A stretch of DNA of 64,000 nucleotides from Linepithema humile. Lineage: Eukaryota; Arthropoda; Insecta; Hymenoptera; Formicidae. This document shows positions 10,953 through 23,020 of the stretch, piece by piece. The notes beneath the pieces are model-generated. The model was not told where the DNA came from. It saw only the letters and a program-made list of their open reading frames with translations, and ran no database searches. The DNA is taken from assembly GCF_040581485.1 (NCBI RefSeq), contig NC_090128.1:28054931-28118930 (forward strand), written 5' to 3'. Position 1 is the first letter of the stretch, and the number at the start of each line of letters is the position of its first letter. The translations under genes and the position numbers were made by a program.

Positions 10953-11400
10953 ACGGGCGAACTCCGACGCGAAAGCGCCATCATTTCGATGGTACTAAAA
11001 ATGAAATGACATTATCGGCGCAGCCTACGGACCTATGCCGCGTAGGTCCGTGTGTACGCATTTGTTTGTAGTGGTGACTCACTACACTGACGTGTGGTCT
11101 GTGTACGTGTGTCATCGGAAGTTTGTAAACAAACGATGCTTGCGCTTGTTTCCTCGACTGAAATTTCGTTGCAAGGCTGCAATATAATGTCCGAGAAAAC
11201 ATAAGCGTATACAAGGTGTCAAATAAATACAAACTAAATATGACAAAATAATAAATGAAAAATATACATATAATACTATATATATCACTGAAGAAAAATG
11301 TCATATACTTTTCTTATTTTTATCCTTATGTAGTAAATACTAAATAACTAATTAATCAATTAATTAATATATACATGTGTATATACATATACACATATAT
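10953..11400. other. Spacer with a short hairpin
   Basis: A moderately GC-rich patch (10953-11160) holds a hairpin around CCTACGGACC...GGTCCG near 11026-11051. The rest is AT-rich with TACATGTGTATATACATATAC repeats. No gene recognised. Confidence 0.4.
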
Positions 11401-11407
11401 TCAATAA

Positions 11408-11501
11408 ATAGTTATCTTTATTTTGTATTTTATATAATAATGACTGAAATAATGGAAGTATATATCATTTCAGTTATATAAAATACAAAATAAAGATAAC
11501 T
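11408..11501. repeat. Small palindrome abutting the CMC copy A left end
   Basis: The 28-base block beginning AGTTATCTTTATTTTG at 11408 recurs inverted at about 11476-11503. A 40-base spacer containing ATGACTGAAATA lies between. It resembles a small MITE and touches the transposon terminus. Confidence 0.6.
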
Positions 11502-11713
11502 ACCCAGATAGCATATTGTATTCTCAGTATATTCTGAATACATACCGAATCTGCCATATATATAAATAATATTCTGAGAATGTACTGAGTATATATACGA
11601 AGTATATAGAGTTATTGGTATATTCTGAGGATATCGTACAAAGTAAAAATTTTTAAAGTTTATTATATATATTTTAAGTGTGTTTTCAGTATATTCCGAA
11701 TATATTCTGAGTA
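11502..11713 (+). mobile_element. CMC transposon copy A, 5' terminal piece (split by Helitron)
   Basis: It starts ACCCAGATAGCATATTG and carries repeated TATTCTGA/ATATTC motifs. It matches the first 210 bases of copy C (44842 onward) and the terminal part of copy B (up to 42454). It breaks at ...GAGTA|TCCACTC, and the continuation resumes at 22777 as TATTCTAAATT. Confidence 0.9.
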
Positions 11714-11916
11714 TCCACTCTTAAAAAAGGCATGAAAGATCGATACTCGAATGTATCGAAATCTCGAAAGTATCGAAGTTTATTGTTGCATTTTTATCTT
11801 GACGCTGATTGGTTATCTCAATGTTGTATTATATTTTGACAGTTCATATTTAAATGGTTGTCAAGGCAATATTGATTAGCAATTTATTGATTAGCAATTT
11901 ATAAATGTTTCTATGA

Positions 11917-12120
11917 TACTTGTTTACATTTTCAAAAGCTGTCAAATTGTACAGACGTATTCTCTGTTATTTTTTTAAAAAGAGTGAAAAAAGAGTGAAA
12001 AAAGTGAAAAAAGGAGAAGAAAAGGATAAAAGGAAAAAGTAAAAAAAAGGTAAGTAATAATTTTAAAAATTCTCATACCTATAGCGCGCACCACTTCCAG
12101 TACATGCTTTCCTCTCCGTA
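11917..12120 (+). repeat. Helitron subterminal inverted repeat, 5' arm
   Basis: About 200 bp from TTGTTTACATTTTCAAAAGC to ATGCTTTCCTCTCCG, found again inverted at about 22413-22630 with small indels in the A-rich centre. It contains a good splice donor, AAG|GTAAGTAATAA, near 12049. With the acceptor TTTGTTTCAG near 16583 it could bound a 5' UTR intron; the splicing is inferred. Confidence 0.8.
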
Positions 12121-13300
12121 TTTATTATTTGTCATTTCAAATTAATAGCCATACAGTTTATTCTTTACTTAAATTTAAAAAAACTGCACCGCTGTGATCT
12201 ATCCAATCATTATTTGCGTTTTTAAATATATTCTCCTTTTCTCTCAAGAAATTTTGTTACATGCTAAATTTTGGTAACTGCACATTGCATAATAATTGTA
12301 TAATCTTAAATTGCACAAATTTATCAACTTTTTAAACACTATTTTTGATGCATGATTAGCTTTATGATATAATTTTAACGTAATAAATTCTTGAACATAA
12401 AATAAATTCTAAATTATTGTGGAATAGCAATTAAAATATACAAAATATACAGGCCAATAAAATTAATATTAAAAATTATAAGATGCGATAAAATATTTAA
12501 ATGGAAAGTAGATAAAAAATTATTTTTTTATGTGAACAAAATAATTACACCGAATAAGATTTGCATGTGATTTATAAACGTTTATAGATTTCAAATTTTA
12601 AGTAGCAATTCCAAATTATAATTAACTGTTTTAAATTAAAAAAAGACTTTTAATTAAATTTTCAAACTAAAATATATTTGCAACGCTGTTTTTATGATAA
12701 AATCAATATTTTATTCACTATAATTAGTAATAATATTAATAGCCATACAGTTTATTGATATATATTTATTCTTTACTTAAATTTAAAAAAACTGCACCGC
12801 TGTGATCTATCCAATCAATTGCTCGATGATATCTGTTAAAATTAATTTCTCTAAACATTTTAAAAAAAGTATGTATAAATAATAACAAGAAGATAACAAA
12901 TAATTTCAGCATTAACGTTTTTGTGCTTTGATTAATGTATAATATTTTTTTTACATTGGCTGGATAGCTTAATATTAAAACGGTTTCAGCATTAAAATAG
13001 TAAATAGAGTATCAAATTATAATTATTAGCTCAATATTAAGCTATCCAGGCAATGTAAAAAAAATATTATGCATAAGTCAAAGCACAAAATCATTAATGC
13101 TGAAATTATCTGCTATCTTTTTGTTATTATTTATAAGTACATTATTTAAAAATTTTAGAGAAATTAATTTTAACAGATATCATCGAGCAATTGCAAATAT
13201 CTTTCAAAGTCGATCTCTCAAATAAAGATTTTTATTTGTATGAAATTAAAATACATTCAGCTTATACTTACACTATAAATATATATTAATTTCTTAAATT
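12121..13300. repeat. Helitron 5' region: direct duplication and large hairpin
   Basis: A segment containing AATAGCCATACAGTTTATT and CTGCACCGCTGTGATCTATC occurs at 12140-12212 and again at 12738-12818. A hairpin of about 260 bp spans 12870-13135, with arms around CATTGGCTGGATAGCTTAAT and a centre near 13005. It recurs at 14130-14400. No coding sequence seen. Confidence 0.7.
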
Positions 13301-13324
13301 TTATTGAAGGATAAAAAAACGACA

Positions 13325-13358
<34 letters not shown>

Positions 13359-14665
13359 AGTGAGGAACAAAATAAAAGTGGAACAACAAAAAAAAAGAAA
13401 TATTAAGAAGAAATAAGCAGAAAAAGGAAACAACGTTTAGAAAAAGTATGTATATAAATAAATAAATAAAGGTAAAAAATTTTAAAAATAATGTAAAAAA
13501 AATATTATACATAAGTCAAATCAATGAAATTAAAGTACATTGATGATTTAATTTTATACAAATAACAATCTCCATTTGAGAGATCGACTTTAAGAGATAT
13601 TTGCAATTGCTCGATAATATTTGTTAAAATTCATTTCTTTAAAATTTCAAGTACTTAATTACATTATTTAAAAATTTTAGAAAAATTAATTTTAACAGAT
13701 ATCATCGAGCAATTGCAAATATCTTTCAAAGTCGATCTCTCAAATAAAAATTTTTATTTGTATGAAATTTAAAATACATTGATGATTTAATTTCATACAA
13801 ACAACAATCTCCATTTGAAAGATCGACTTTGAGAGATATTTGCAATTGCTAGATAATATTTGTTAAAATATATTTCTTTAAAATTTCAAGTACTTAATTA
13901 CATTATTTAAAAATTTTAGAGAAATGAATTTTAACAAATATCATCTAGCAATTGCAAATATCTCTCAAAGTCGATCTTTCAAATGGAGATTGTTGTTTAT
14001 ATGAAATTAAATCATCAATGTATTTTAATTTCATACAAATAAAAATTTTTATTTGAGAGATCAACTTTGAAAGATATTTGCAATTGCTCGATGATATCTG
14101 TTAAAATTAATTTCTCTAAACATTTTAAATAAAGTATGTATAAATAATAACAAGAAGATAACAAATAATTTCAGCATTAACGATTTTGTGCTTTGATTAA
14201 TGTATAATATTTTTTTTTACATTGGCTGGATAGCTTAATATTAAAACGGTTTCAGCATTAAAATAGTAAATAGAGTATCAAATTATAATTATTAGCTCGA
14301 TATTAAGCTATCCAGGCAATGTAAAAAAAAATATTATACATAAGTCAAAGCACAAAATTATTAATGTTGAAATTATCTGCTATCTTTTTGTTATTATTTA
14401 TACGTACATTATTTAAAAATATTAGAGAAATTAATTTTAACAGATATTATCGAGCAATTGTGAATATCTTTCAAAGTCGATCTTTTAAATGGAGATTGTT
14501 ATTTGTATGAAATTAAAGTACATTGATGATTTAATTTTATACAAATAACAATCTCCATTTGAGAGATCGACTTTGAGAGATATTTGCAATTGCTCGATGA
14601 TATTTCTTAAAATTCATTTCTTTAAAATTTCAAGTACTTAATTACATTATTTAAAAATTTTAAAG
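13150..14665. repeat. Amplified palindrome array in the Helitron
   Basis: Repeated units of about 225 bp, each a palindrome with arms AGAAATTAATTTTAACAG, ATATCATCGAGCAATTGC and AAAGTCGATCTCTCAAAT. Whole or partial units start near 13150, 13530, 13680, 13905, 14050, 14420 and 14500, in both orientations. GA-rich tracts (13319-13360, 14820-14850) sit in a directly repeated segment (13300-13460, 14790-14945). No ORF. Confidence 0.75.
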
Positions 14666-14816
14666 AAATATATATATATATATATATATAAATTGACTTT
14701 TTTTTTGGATGTTTCACCGGAATATATATATAATTAAATATTCATTATAATACAGCTTATACTTACAATATAAATAGATATTAATTTCTTAAATTTTATT
14801 GAAGGATAAAAAAACG

Positions 14817-14853
<37 letters not shown>

Positions 14854-15070
14854 AATAAAAGTAGAACAACAAAAAAAAAAGAAATATTAAGAAGAAATAA
14901 GCAGAAAAAGGAAAAACCGTTTAGAAAAAGTATGTATATATATATATCTTTTTGTTATTATTTATAAGTACATTATTTAAAAATTTTGTTATTATTTATA
15001 AGTACATTATTTAAAAATTTTATTTGTTAAAATTCATTTCTTCAAAATTTTTAAATAATGTAATTAAGTA

Positions 15071-16171
15071 GGGGAAGGTGGGGTAAGACGGACCCCCTAA
15101 GCAAAAATGGTTATATTTTTTATATTAATGACAAAAAATAACTGAAATTTAGCATGAAGAAACTGTAGAATGTTTATTATAAGATTATAATGTTAAATTT
15201 TCAAAATTTGCAAAAGTTTGAATTATTATTAAGATTTTTAAAAACTTAATTTTGGTCCGTTTTACCCCATAGGTGGGGTAAAATGGACCATCCCATGGGG
15301 TAAAATGGACCAAGCCGAGATAATATGGATCAAGAAATAATTTAACTGATCAACTCAAAATCAAAACTATATAGTATTTATTAAATATTTTTGAATAAGA
15401 ATAGAAATTAATTTAACATTAATCATTTTATTATACACACAAATCTTTAAAATAATTATAATCTTTATAATTTTTAACGTTTATATTAAATATAACATTA
15501 AATATAACATTTTAAAATAAAGCATGTAAATAAAATAAATAATTATTATAAAATCTGTTTTTATTGGGAGACATTATTTTCAATAAATTTCAAGTTTCTT
15601 CTACTTTTAACAGTGCGTTTTTTATTTTTCATAGCTTTTTTCAGTAAAAAAAAATAAGATGTAAAATATTTCTCAAATCAGAGCAAATATATAAGCAGAA
15701 AACTATAAGTAGAAAGTATAAGTAGAAAATATAAGTAGAACAAATATATAAATTGGTCCGTTTTACCCCATTTAAATTGGTCCATTTTACCCCACATGAC
15801 AACATTAACATTATCTTATTTTTATTTACCTGTATCAAAATTATTTTTTAAATGTAACTGATGAAATATTACTTCTCAATAACCAGAAATATGGAACTTG
15901 TAGAAAAATTTAAAAATATTAAGTTTTGCAATCTTAGTCACTTAAAATGTAATACTAAGAAATTAGATCACGAAATCTATTTGCAAGAATTTGACGTTTC
16001 TTTATAAATAACTTATGATAGTCTTATGATATAATGACGTAATTTTTAAACAGTTAAAAAACATCAAAAAGGAAATTAATTTTATGTTTATCCAGCAGAT
16101 AGAGGTACTTACTAATAAGATCTAGCAAATGGACCATTTTACCCCGCGGTCCGTTTTACCCCACCTTCCCC
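15071..16171. mobile_element. MITE with GGGGAAGGTGGGGTAA ends, TA target, in the palindrome array
   Basis: The ends are inverted and flanked by TA (15069-15070, 16172-16173). Removing it restores TTAAGTACTTGAAATTTT, which exists intact at about 22160, so the boundaries are exact. GTGGGGTAAAATGGACC-like blocks repeat internally (near 15270-15310, 15750-15795, 16130-16165). No transposase is visible. Confidence 0.85.
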
Positions 16172-16173
16172 TA

Positions 16174-16480
16174 CTTGAAATTTTAAAGAAAATTTTAACA
16201 AATATCATCGAGCAATTGCAAATATCTTTCAAAGTCGATCTCTCAAATAAAGATTTTTATTTGTATGAAATTAGAATACATTGATGATTTAATTTCATAC
16301 AAACAACAATCTCCATTTGAGAGATTGACTTTGAGAGATATTTGCAATTGCTCGATGATATTTGTTAAAATTTTCTTTAAAATTTCAAGTATTTAATTAC
16401 ATTATTTAAAAATTTTGAAGAAATAAATTTTAACAAATATCATCCAGCAATTGCAAATATCTCTCAAAGTCATATAGTAC
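16174..16480. repeat. Further palindrome unit of the array
   Basis: It continues the unit split by the MITE at 15071-16171, with the same CGAGCAATTGCAAATATC and GATCTCTCAAAT arms. It is followed by a half unit to about 16470. Confidence 0.75.
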
Positions 16481-16953
16481 TTATATTAGTCTTATATTAC
16501 TTTTTTTGAGTAGTGTATAATAATTTTTTATATTTTTAAAATAAATATAAATATATTAATATTTATTATTTCTTTTGTTTCAGGTACTTTGAGTGAAGTT
16601 CTAGAAAAAATTAATAAATATAAACAATAGAGAGACAGAAAAAGAAAAAGGGAAAACAAGAAAAAAGGAGAAGAGAAGAATATCTATTCATATTATAATA
16701 TTACTAATTAGTTGAATATAATTATTATTATTATATTAAAATGTTTAATTATATTGTGTTGTAATATATAATTACGTTGTATATAAATAGTAATTTTAAA
16801 CACTTAGTTAATATTTTATTACAGTTATATTTATATTATTAATTATTGTGTTGTAATTTATTTTATGTGTAATTTATTATATGTGTAATTGATAATAAAT
16901 ATAATGTTAATCTTAATGAATGATAATTGATGATAAAGATTATGATGATAATT

Positions 16954-17030
<77 letters not shown>

Positions 17031-17348
17031 AATAATGATGATGATGATGATGATGATAATGATGATAATAATGATGATGATAACAATGATGATAACTATG
17101 ATGATAATAATGTTGATATTTATCATTTTCCTACATATTTGCATGCATTAAAAAAATTCTTTATATATAATTTTTATTGTATACTAACAATTAAAAGAAT
17201 AAAACAAACTAAATTTTGATAACATATTTGTTTAAATTTAATAAATAGAATTTTATAATTAATGTAATTATATAAATATATATAATATAATATAAATAAT
17301 ATAAGTATATTATAAAATTAATATAGTGTATACTTATATTTTTGTCAA
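16481..17348 (+). repeat. Helitron ORF upstream region with ATG/GAT microsatellite
   Basis: About 165 bases of nearly pure GAT trinucleotide repeat (16938-17107). It lies 240 bp before the Rep/helicase start, after a possible splice acceptor (TTTGTTTCAG, about 16575-16584). Long poly-Asp, poly-Met and poly-Ile readings across it are artefacts of the repeat. Confidence 0.8.
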
Positions 17349-20300
17349 ATGCCGAAACGTAAGAAAGAGCGTACTTTAAACGAAGAACATGAATTTCAAC
17401 GACAATGTCGTGAAAGAATTGCAGAAAATCAACATCGTCGTTATTCAGTTGCTAAAGAAATAAAAAATAAATTAAAAACAGTTGATTATAGAAAATATGC
17501 TATAAATGTTACTGGTACAATACATGATAATCATATAACAGAACTGAACAAAGAACATTCTTTAGATATTACACTAATAAACAAACAAATTAGTTGCACT
17601 GATAACATACATACTAATCGCATAATAGAAATAAATGAAGAAATAATTGAAGGAGATCCTGGAAATACTATATCATTAAATCAGCAAAAAAAAGTTATGC
17701 AGAATATCTATCTCATTATCGATCACAGAAAAAACAACAACCTTGTTTAAATATTAATAATACAATATTAATTGACGACATAAATGAATACTATATTGGT
17801 TCTATGGATGTGTCTTGTGTTCATTGCAATGCAAAATATTTTGCAGCCGAAAAAATATCTAATAAAGGCAATTCATTTCACGATTGTTGCAATCATGGCG
17901 CAGTATATTTGCAACCATTGCCTGAATTTCCTCAATTTATTCATAATTTATTTGATGGTAGTCATGTAAAATCTAATGATTTTTTTAAACATATTCGCAG
18001 TTATAACAGTTCATTTTCATTTGCATCATTTAATGCCAATTTAATTAATTTTCAAAATAGACGACCTGGTCCGTACTGTTTTAAAATACAAGGACAGATT
18101 TATTATCAAATTAATACAGCGTTATATGCTGCGCAAAATGAAAGTCCTTCTTACGGTCAACTTTTTATTGTGGATTTAAATGAAGCGATCGATCATCGTC
18201 TTAATCAAAATTCGTGTTTAGATTTTGAAATTGTTCAAAACCTTGAACATATAATGCGGAGATCTAATGTATTTGCTCAATCTTATCAAATAATGGGTGA
18301 AGAATTAGAAAATCAACGACGTTTGGAAATGGAATCTGGTGATTTGTTACCAGGATTACAATTATCATTTACTTTAAGATCAGGTATGGATCGACGTCGA
18401 TATAATGCTCAAAGAACTAATGAAGTTGCAGCTGTTTTTCGTACTACTGCTGATGGAGAAATTCCAGAATCATATGTTACAATACGTAATAAAAATACTA
18501 AAATTTTGCAAAAAGTAAGTATTATGGATCCAAATGTTGAACCATGGATATATCCATTATTTTATCCATATGGCACTCAAGGTTGGCATCGTGATTTAAC
18601 AAAATTAAATAGCAATAAACGAATAACAAGAGGACAATATATTAAATATCGTATGGCTATTCGTGATGAATTTAATGTTTTTATATTAGGTCGTCGCTTA
18701 TTTCAACAATGGCTTGTGGATAGTTATGTAAAAATGGAAAAGGATAAAATTGATTATTGCAAAACTCATCAAAAAGAACTACGTTCTGAAACATATCAAG
18801 ATTTAAGAGATTATATACAAACTATGGCAAATCATTTAAATGGACGTATTGGCAAAATGGTAATACTTCCTTCCACATTTATTGGATCACCACGTAATAT
18901 GATGCAAAATTATCAAGATGCAATGGCAATTGTTAGTAAATTTGGAAAACCAGATCTTTTCATTACAATGACTTGTAATCCAAAATGGCGTGAAATTGAA
19001 GAAAATCTTTTGCCTGGTCAGCAAGCTTCTGATAGACCTGACATTTGTGCTCGCGTTTTTAACATTAAAAAAAATTATTTAATTGACTTGATTGTTAAGC
19101 AAAAATTTTTTGGTGAAGTAGCAGCGTTTGTGTATGTTATTGAATTTCAAAAACGTGGTTTGCCTCATGTTTATATGTTGATTACTTTAAAATATAATTT
19201 TAAAATAACAACTCCACAGATTGTTGACAAATATATTTCTGCTGAAATTCCTGATCCATCTGACAATCGTATTTTACATGATATAGTTATGAAGCATATG
19301 ATTCATGGACCTTGTGGTGATTGGTGTCTGGTAGATGGTAAATGTTCGAAACATTATCCGAAATCTTATTTTGAAGAGACTAAAATGGATGAAGATGCTT
19401 ATCCCTATTATTGTCGACGAAATAATGGTAAAAATTTTAAACGTCCTGGTGGTTATATAGTTGATAATCGTTATGTTGTTCCATATTGTCCTACTTTATC
19501 GATTATATTTAATTGTCATATTAATGTTGAAGTAGTTTCAAGTATCAAATCGGTTAAATATCTATATAAATATATTTATAAAGGGCACGATGTTGCTGCT
19601 ATAACCATTGAACCAATAACAGAAAATGTAATTATTGATCATGATGAGATACACAATTATATCGAAACTCGTTATGTTGGACCTGTAGAAGCCTGTGGGC
19701 GTATCCTTGGTAAGAAGTTACAAGATAAAAGCCATACTATAATGCGTTTACCAGTCCATCTTCCTAACGAACAAAATATTATAATTGAAAATGAATCTAA
19801 TGAAGACACAATAACTTCTGCATTAAGCCAGGTTACTATGTTAATCAATTATTTTTCATTAAATTTGCGTGATGAAGAAGCAAGACAATATTTATATATT
19901 GAAATTCCACGCTATTATACATTTAAAAAAGAGAAAATTAATGATAGAAATGTGTCACACTGGGTTAAACGCAAAAGTCACTATAATTGCATAGGACGAA
20001 TGTATTCTGTTAGTCCATCTCAAACAGAATTATTTCATTTACGATTATTATTACTTACAATAAAGGGGGCTACAAGTTTTAATAATTTAAGAACTGTAAA
20101 TGGAGAATTATGTCAATCATTTACGGCAGCATGTTTGGCTTTAGGTTTAATCGAAGATGATGATGAATGGAATCGAGCTATGAATGAAGCTGTTGGATGG
20201 ATGATGCCACGACAACTTCGTAAATTATTTGTACGAATATTATTACATTGTCAGCCATTACATCCTGAAGAATTATGGGATAACTTTAAAACAGCTTTGT

Positions 20301-21883
20301 CGGAGGATTATGTTCGACATTTTGGTATGTTACAAAGACAGAAGAAAGCATATATACAAATCAATAATATGCTTTGTACTGAAGGCAAAAGTCTTGCTGA
20401 TTTTCCACAAATGGAGCAATTATTAGAAACTGAGTTGTTAAACGAAGAGAATGATTATGTGATATTTGAACAAGCTATGGAAATAGGTACCAAACAATAT
20501 AAACAATTAAATGATAAACAAAAAGAAATAGTTGATCTTGTGTTAAATAAATTAGATAACAATATTTATAATAATAATTATTGTTTTTATATTGATGGTC
20601 CAGGTGGATCAGGTAAAACATTTATATATACAACTATTTATCATTTAGCAAAAATTAGAAACAAACACGTGTGTGCAATGGCTTTTACGGGTATTGCAGC
20701 GACATTATTACCTGCTGGAAAAACAGTTCATAAGACATTTGGATTGCCGGTTCCATTATTTGCTGATTCAACATCTGCTATTAAAATCCAATCAAAGAAA
20801 GCTCAATATTTGAAAAATACAGATATTTTCATCTGGGATGAAGCACCAATGTCACCACGATATGCTTTAGAAATTATGGATCGAACATTGCGTGATATTA
20901 TGAACAATAATTTACCTTTCGGTGGAAAAATTGTTTTATTAGGTGGTGATTTTAGACAACTTCTGCCTATAAAAGTACATGGTACTCGAAATGAAATTGT
21001 AAATCTTTCTATTAAATTTAGTGCTATTTGGAAATATTTTGTAAATTATTCTTTAACACAAAATATGAGAGTTCTTCCAGAAGAAATTGAATTTGCAAAA
21101 TTTCTTTTAGATATGGGAGATGGCATATTGAATGATTCTAATGATAACATACAAATTCCTGAATGTTGTATAGCACCTATTAATGCTGATATTGTAGAAG
21201 ATATATATGGCGATTTAATACGGAAAAAGGAATTTACCAAAATGGCTAAATGTGCTATACTTTCTGCAAGAAATACTGACGTAGATGAAATTAATAAAAA
21301 AGTTGTTGAATTATTAGATATAACTAATGAACGAATTTATACAAGTGTTGATAGTACTATGAATTGTGATGATAATGGCGATATTGGTGAAGCTTTGTTA
21401 CCAGAATATTTAAACAGTTTATCTCCATCATGTCTTCCTCCTTATGAATTACGTTTAAAGCCAAATTGCATTATTATGTTGATTAGAAATCTTAGTATCA
21501 ATGAAGGTCTTTGTAATGGTACTAGATTAATGATTATAGAACTTACAGATCATTTATTGAAATGTAAAATCTTAACGGGTGATAAGGCAGGAGATATCGT
21601 TTTTTTAAATCGTATAACATTATATTGCGAAAATATATATCCTTTTACCTTTTCAAGAAGACAGTTTCCAGTAAAATTAGCATTTGCTATGACAATTAAT
21701 AAATCACAAGGGCAAACGTTTGATAGAGTAGGAATAGATCTTCGCAAAGATGTTTTTAATCATGGGCAATTATATGTTGCTTTCTCAAGAGTTCGTTCTT
21801 GGCAAGCATTAAAAGTTTTTCTTGGTAATCAACGAGATAATAGACACGTTAAAAATTATGTATATAAAGAAATATATATGTGA
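17349..21883 (+). pseudogene. Helitron Rep/helicase (RepHel), one frame break, altered HUH
   Basis: Initiates and unwinds rolling-circle transposition. The N-terminus MPKRKKERTL (17349) is basic. It runs to an A8 run near 17687, where the frame shifts; the downstream frame (AEYLSHYRSQ) continues to 21883. The total is about 1,510 codons, usual for animal Helitrons. Rep region: the motif usually written PHAH reads FQKRGLPHVYMLITL (19148-19190), with Tyr at 19172-19174 replacing the second His. The paired-Tyr motif KYLYKYIYKG (about 19556-19590) is kept. Helicase of the PIF1 group: Walker A GPGGSGKT (20597-20620), IWDEAPM, GGDFRQLLP, and near the C-terminus TINKSQGQTF and LYVAFSRVRS. Catalysis is doubtful because of the His to Tyr change. 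The break in a homopolymer may be real or an error. Confidence 0.93.
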
Positions 21884-21944
21884 AATAAAAATATATATTA
21901 AATTGAAAGCTGTATTTAAAGATGTATGTTATAGTTAATTATGT

Positions 21945-22400
21945 AATTAACAAATATCATCCAGCAATTGCAAATATTATACGTCGATTTTGATGACATT
22001 AGAACCATCGGTTATTTAGTTTCTCGAAGCAAACTAAAGTTTTACTTTTTTTTATATGTATAAATGGATATATATGGCGCTAAATGTATTAATTATTGCT
22101 CTGGAGTTCGCTGGATATATTTATTAATTTCTTTATTTATTAATTTTTAAATAATGTAATTAAGTACTTGAAATTTTAAAGCAATTGCAAATATCTCTCA
22201 AAGTCGATCTTTCAAATAATACATTGATGATTTAACTTCATACAAACAATAATCTCCATTTGAAAGATCGACTTTGAGAGATATTTGCAATTGCTAGATG
22301 ATATTTGTTAAAATTCATTTTTTTTTAATTTTTAAATGATGTAAAAAAGTATTCATAAAAGTACTCATAAAAAAACACTCGGATTAATAAGAAGCATAAA
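21945..22400. repeat. 3' copies of the Helitron palindrome
   Basis: CAATTGCAAATATCTCTCAAAGTCGATC arms occur at about 21950, 22185 and 22250, plus the intact AAGTACTTGAAATTTT junction (about 22160) that serves as empty site for the MITE at 15071. Confidence 0.7.
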
Positions 22401-22412
22401 GAACAGCGTGCA

Positions 22413-22630
22413 CGGAGAGGAAAGCATGTACTGGAAGTGGTGCGCGCTATAAGTATGAGAATTTTTAAAATTATTACTTATCTTTTTTTTTACTTTTCTC
22501 TTTTACCCTTTCCTTCTTCTTTTTTCACTTTTTCACTCTTTTTTCACTCTTTTTAAAAAAATGCGTTTTTTGAACAGGGAATACGTCTGTACAATTTGAC
22601 AGCTTGAAAAAATGTAAACAAGAGTGGATA
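22413..22630 (-). repeat. Helitron subterminal inverted repeat, 3' arm
   Basis: Inverted partner of 11917-12120, including CCACTTCCAGTACATGC and GTACAATTTGACAGC blocks. It ends about 145 bp before the 3' terminus. Confidence 0.8.
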
Positions 22631-22885
22631 TGCGAAGATATGTTTGATAGATTGAGAGTGAAGGTTATTTTGACGGTTTTTTAAAATAAAAAAAATTTAT
22701 TAAAATATTTATATTTTTTAATTATTAAATTACTATAATAAGTGCGCGCGCGCAGCGCGCGCCTGTATTGTTCTAGTATTCTAAATTTCCTATGGACATG
22801 TATATATACATATATATATATTTTTTTTCATTAGTCATTTTTTCATTGGTCATTAATTAATGTTGTCACGTTCTATTGAATCTAA

Positions 22886-23020
22886 TGGCGTTTTTCATTA
22901 GGACTGCACTCGTGCAGTGTTTCCATGAGAGCAATGTTAAAATATACACTGTCTTTGTGCAAATTTTAACATTGCTGTTATGGAAACACTGCACGAGTGC
23001 AGTTTCAATGAAAAACGCTA
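22886..23020. mobile_element. Small palindromic MITE in the CMC leader
   Basis: Arms GCGTTTTTCATT...CTGCACTCGTGCAGTGTTTCC and complement form a hairpin of about 135 bp. The same insertion is in copies B (about 42002-42136) and C (about 45161-45295), so it predates their duplication. Confidence 0.75.

Larger units (their letters stand above)
11714..22776 (+). mobile_element. Complete autonomous-type Helitron, 11,063 bp
   Basis: Rolling-circle transposon. The 5' end is TCCACTC. The 3' end has an 8-bp GC hairpin (22744-22751 with 22755-22762, loop GCA), 10 nt of spacer, then CTAG (22773-22776). The host base before is A and after is T, the canonical A|T target with no duplication. Removing it restores GAGTATATTCTAAATTTCC, the uninterrupted sequence in copies B and C. 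It encodes one Rep/helicase (17349-21883). Inverted arms of about 200 bp lie near both ends. The 5.6 kb 5' part is an array of palindromes and microsatellites. Confidence 0.95.

Noticed and set aside
13150..16480. CRISPR-like repeat array
   Set aside because: Units are long palindromes with no regular short spacers, in a eukaryotic genome.
16863..17219. Long readings made of poly-Ile, poly-Asp or poly-Met
   Set aside because: They arise from the GAT microsatellite read in three frames.
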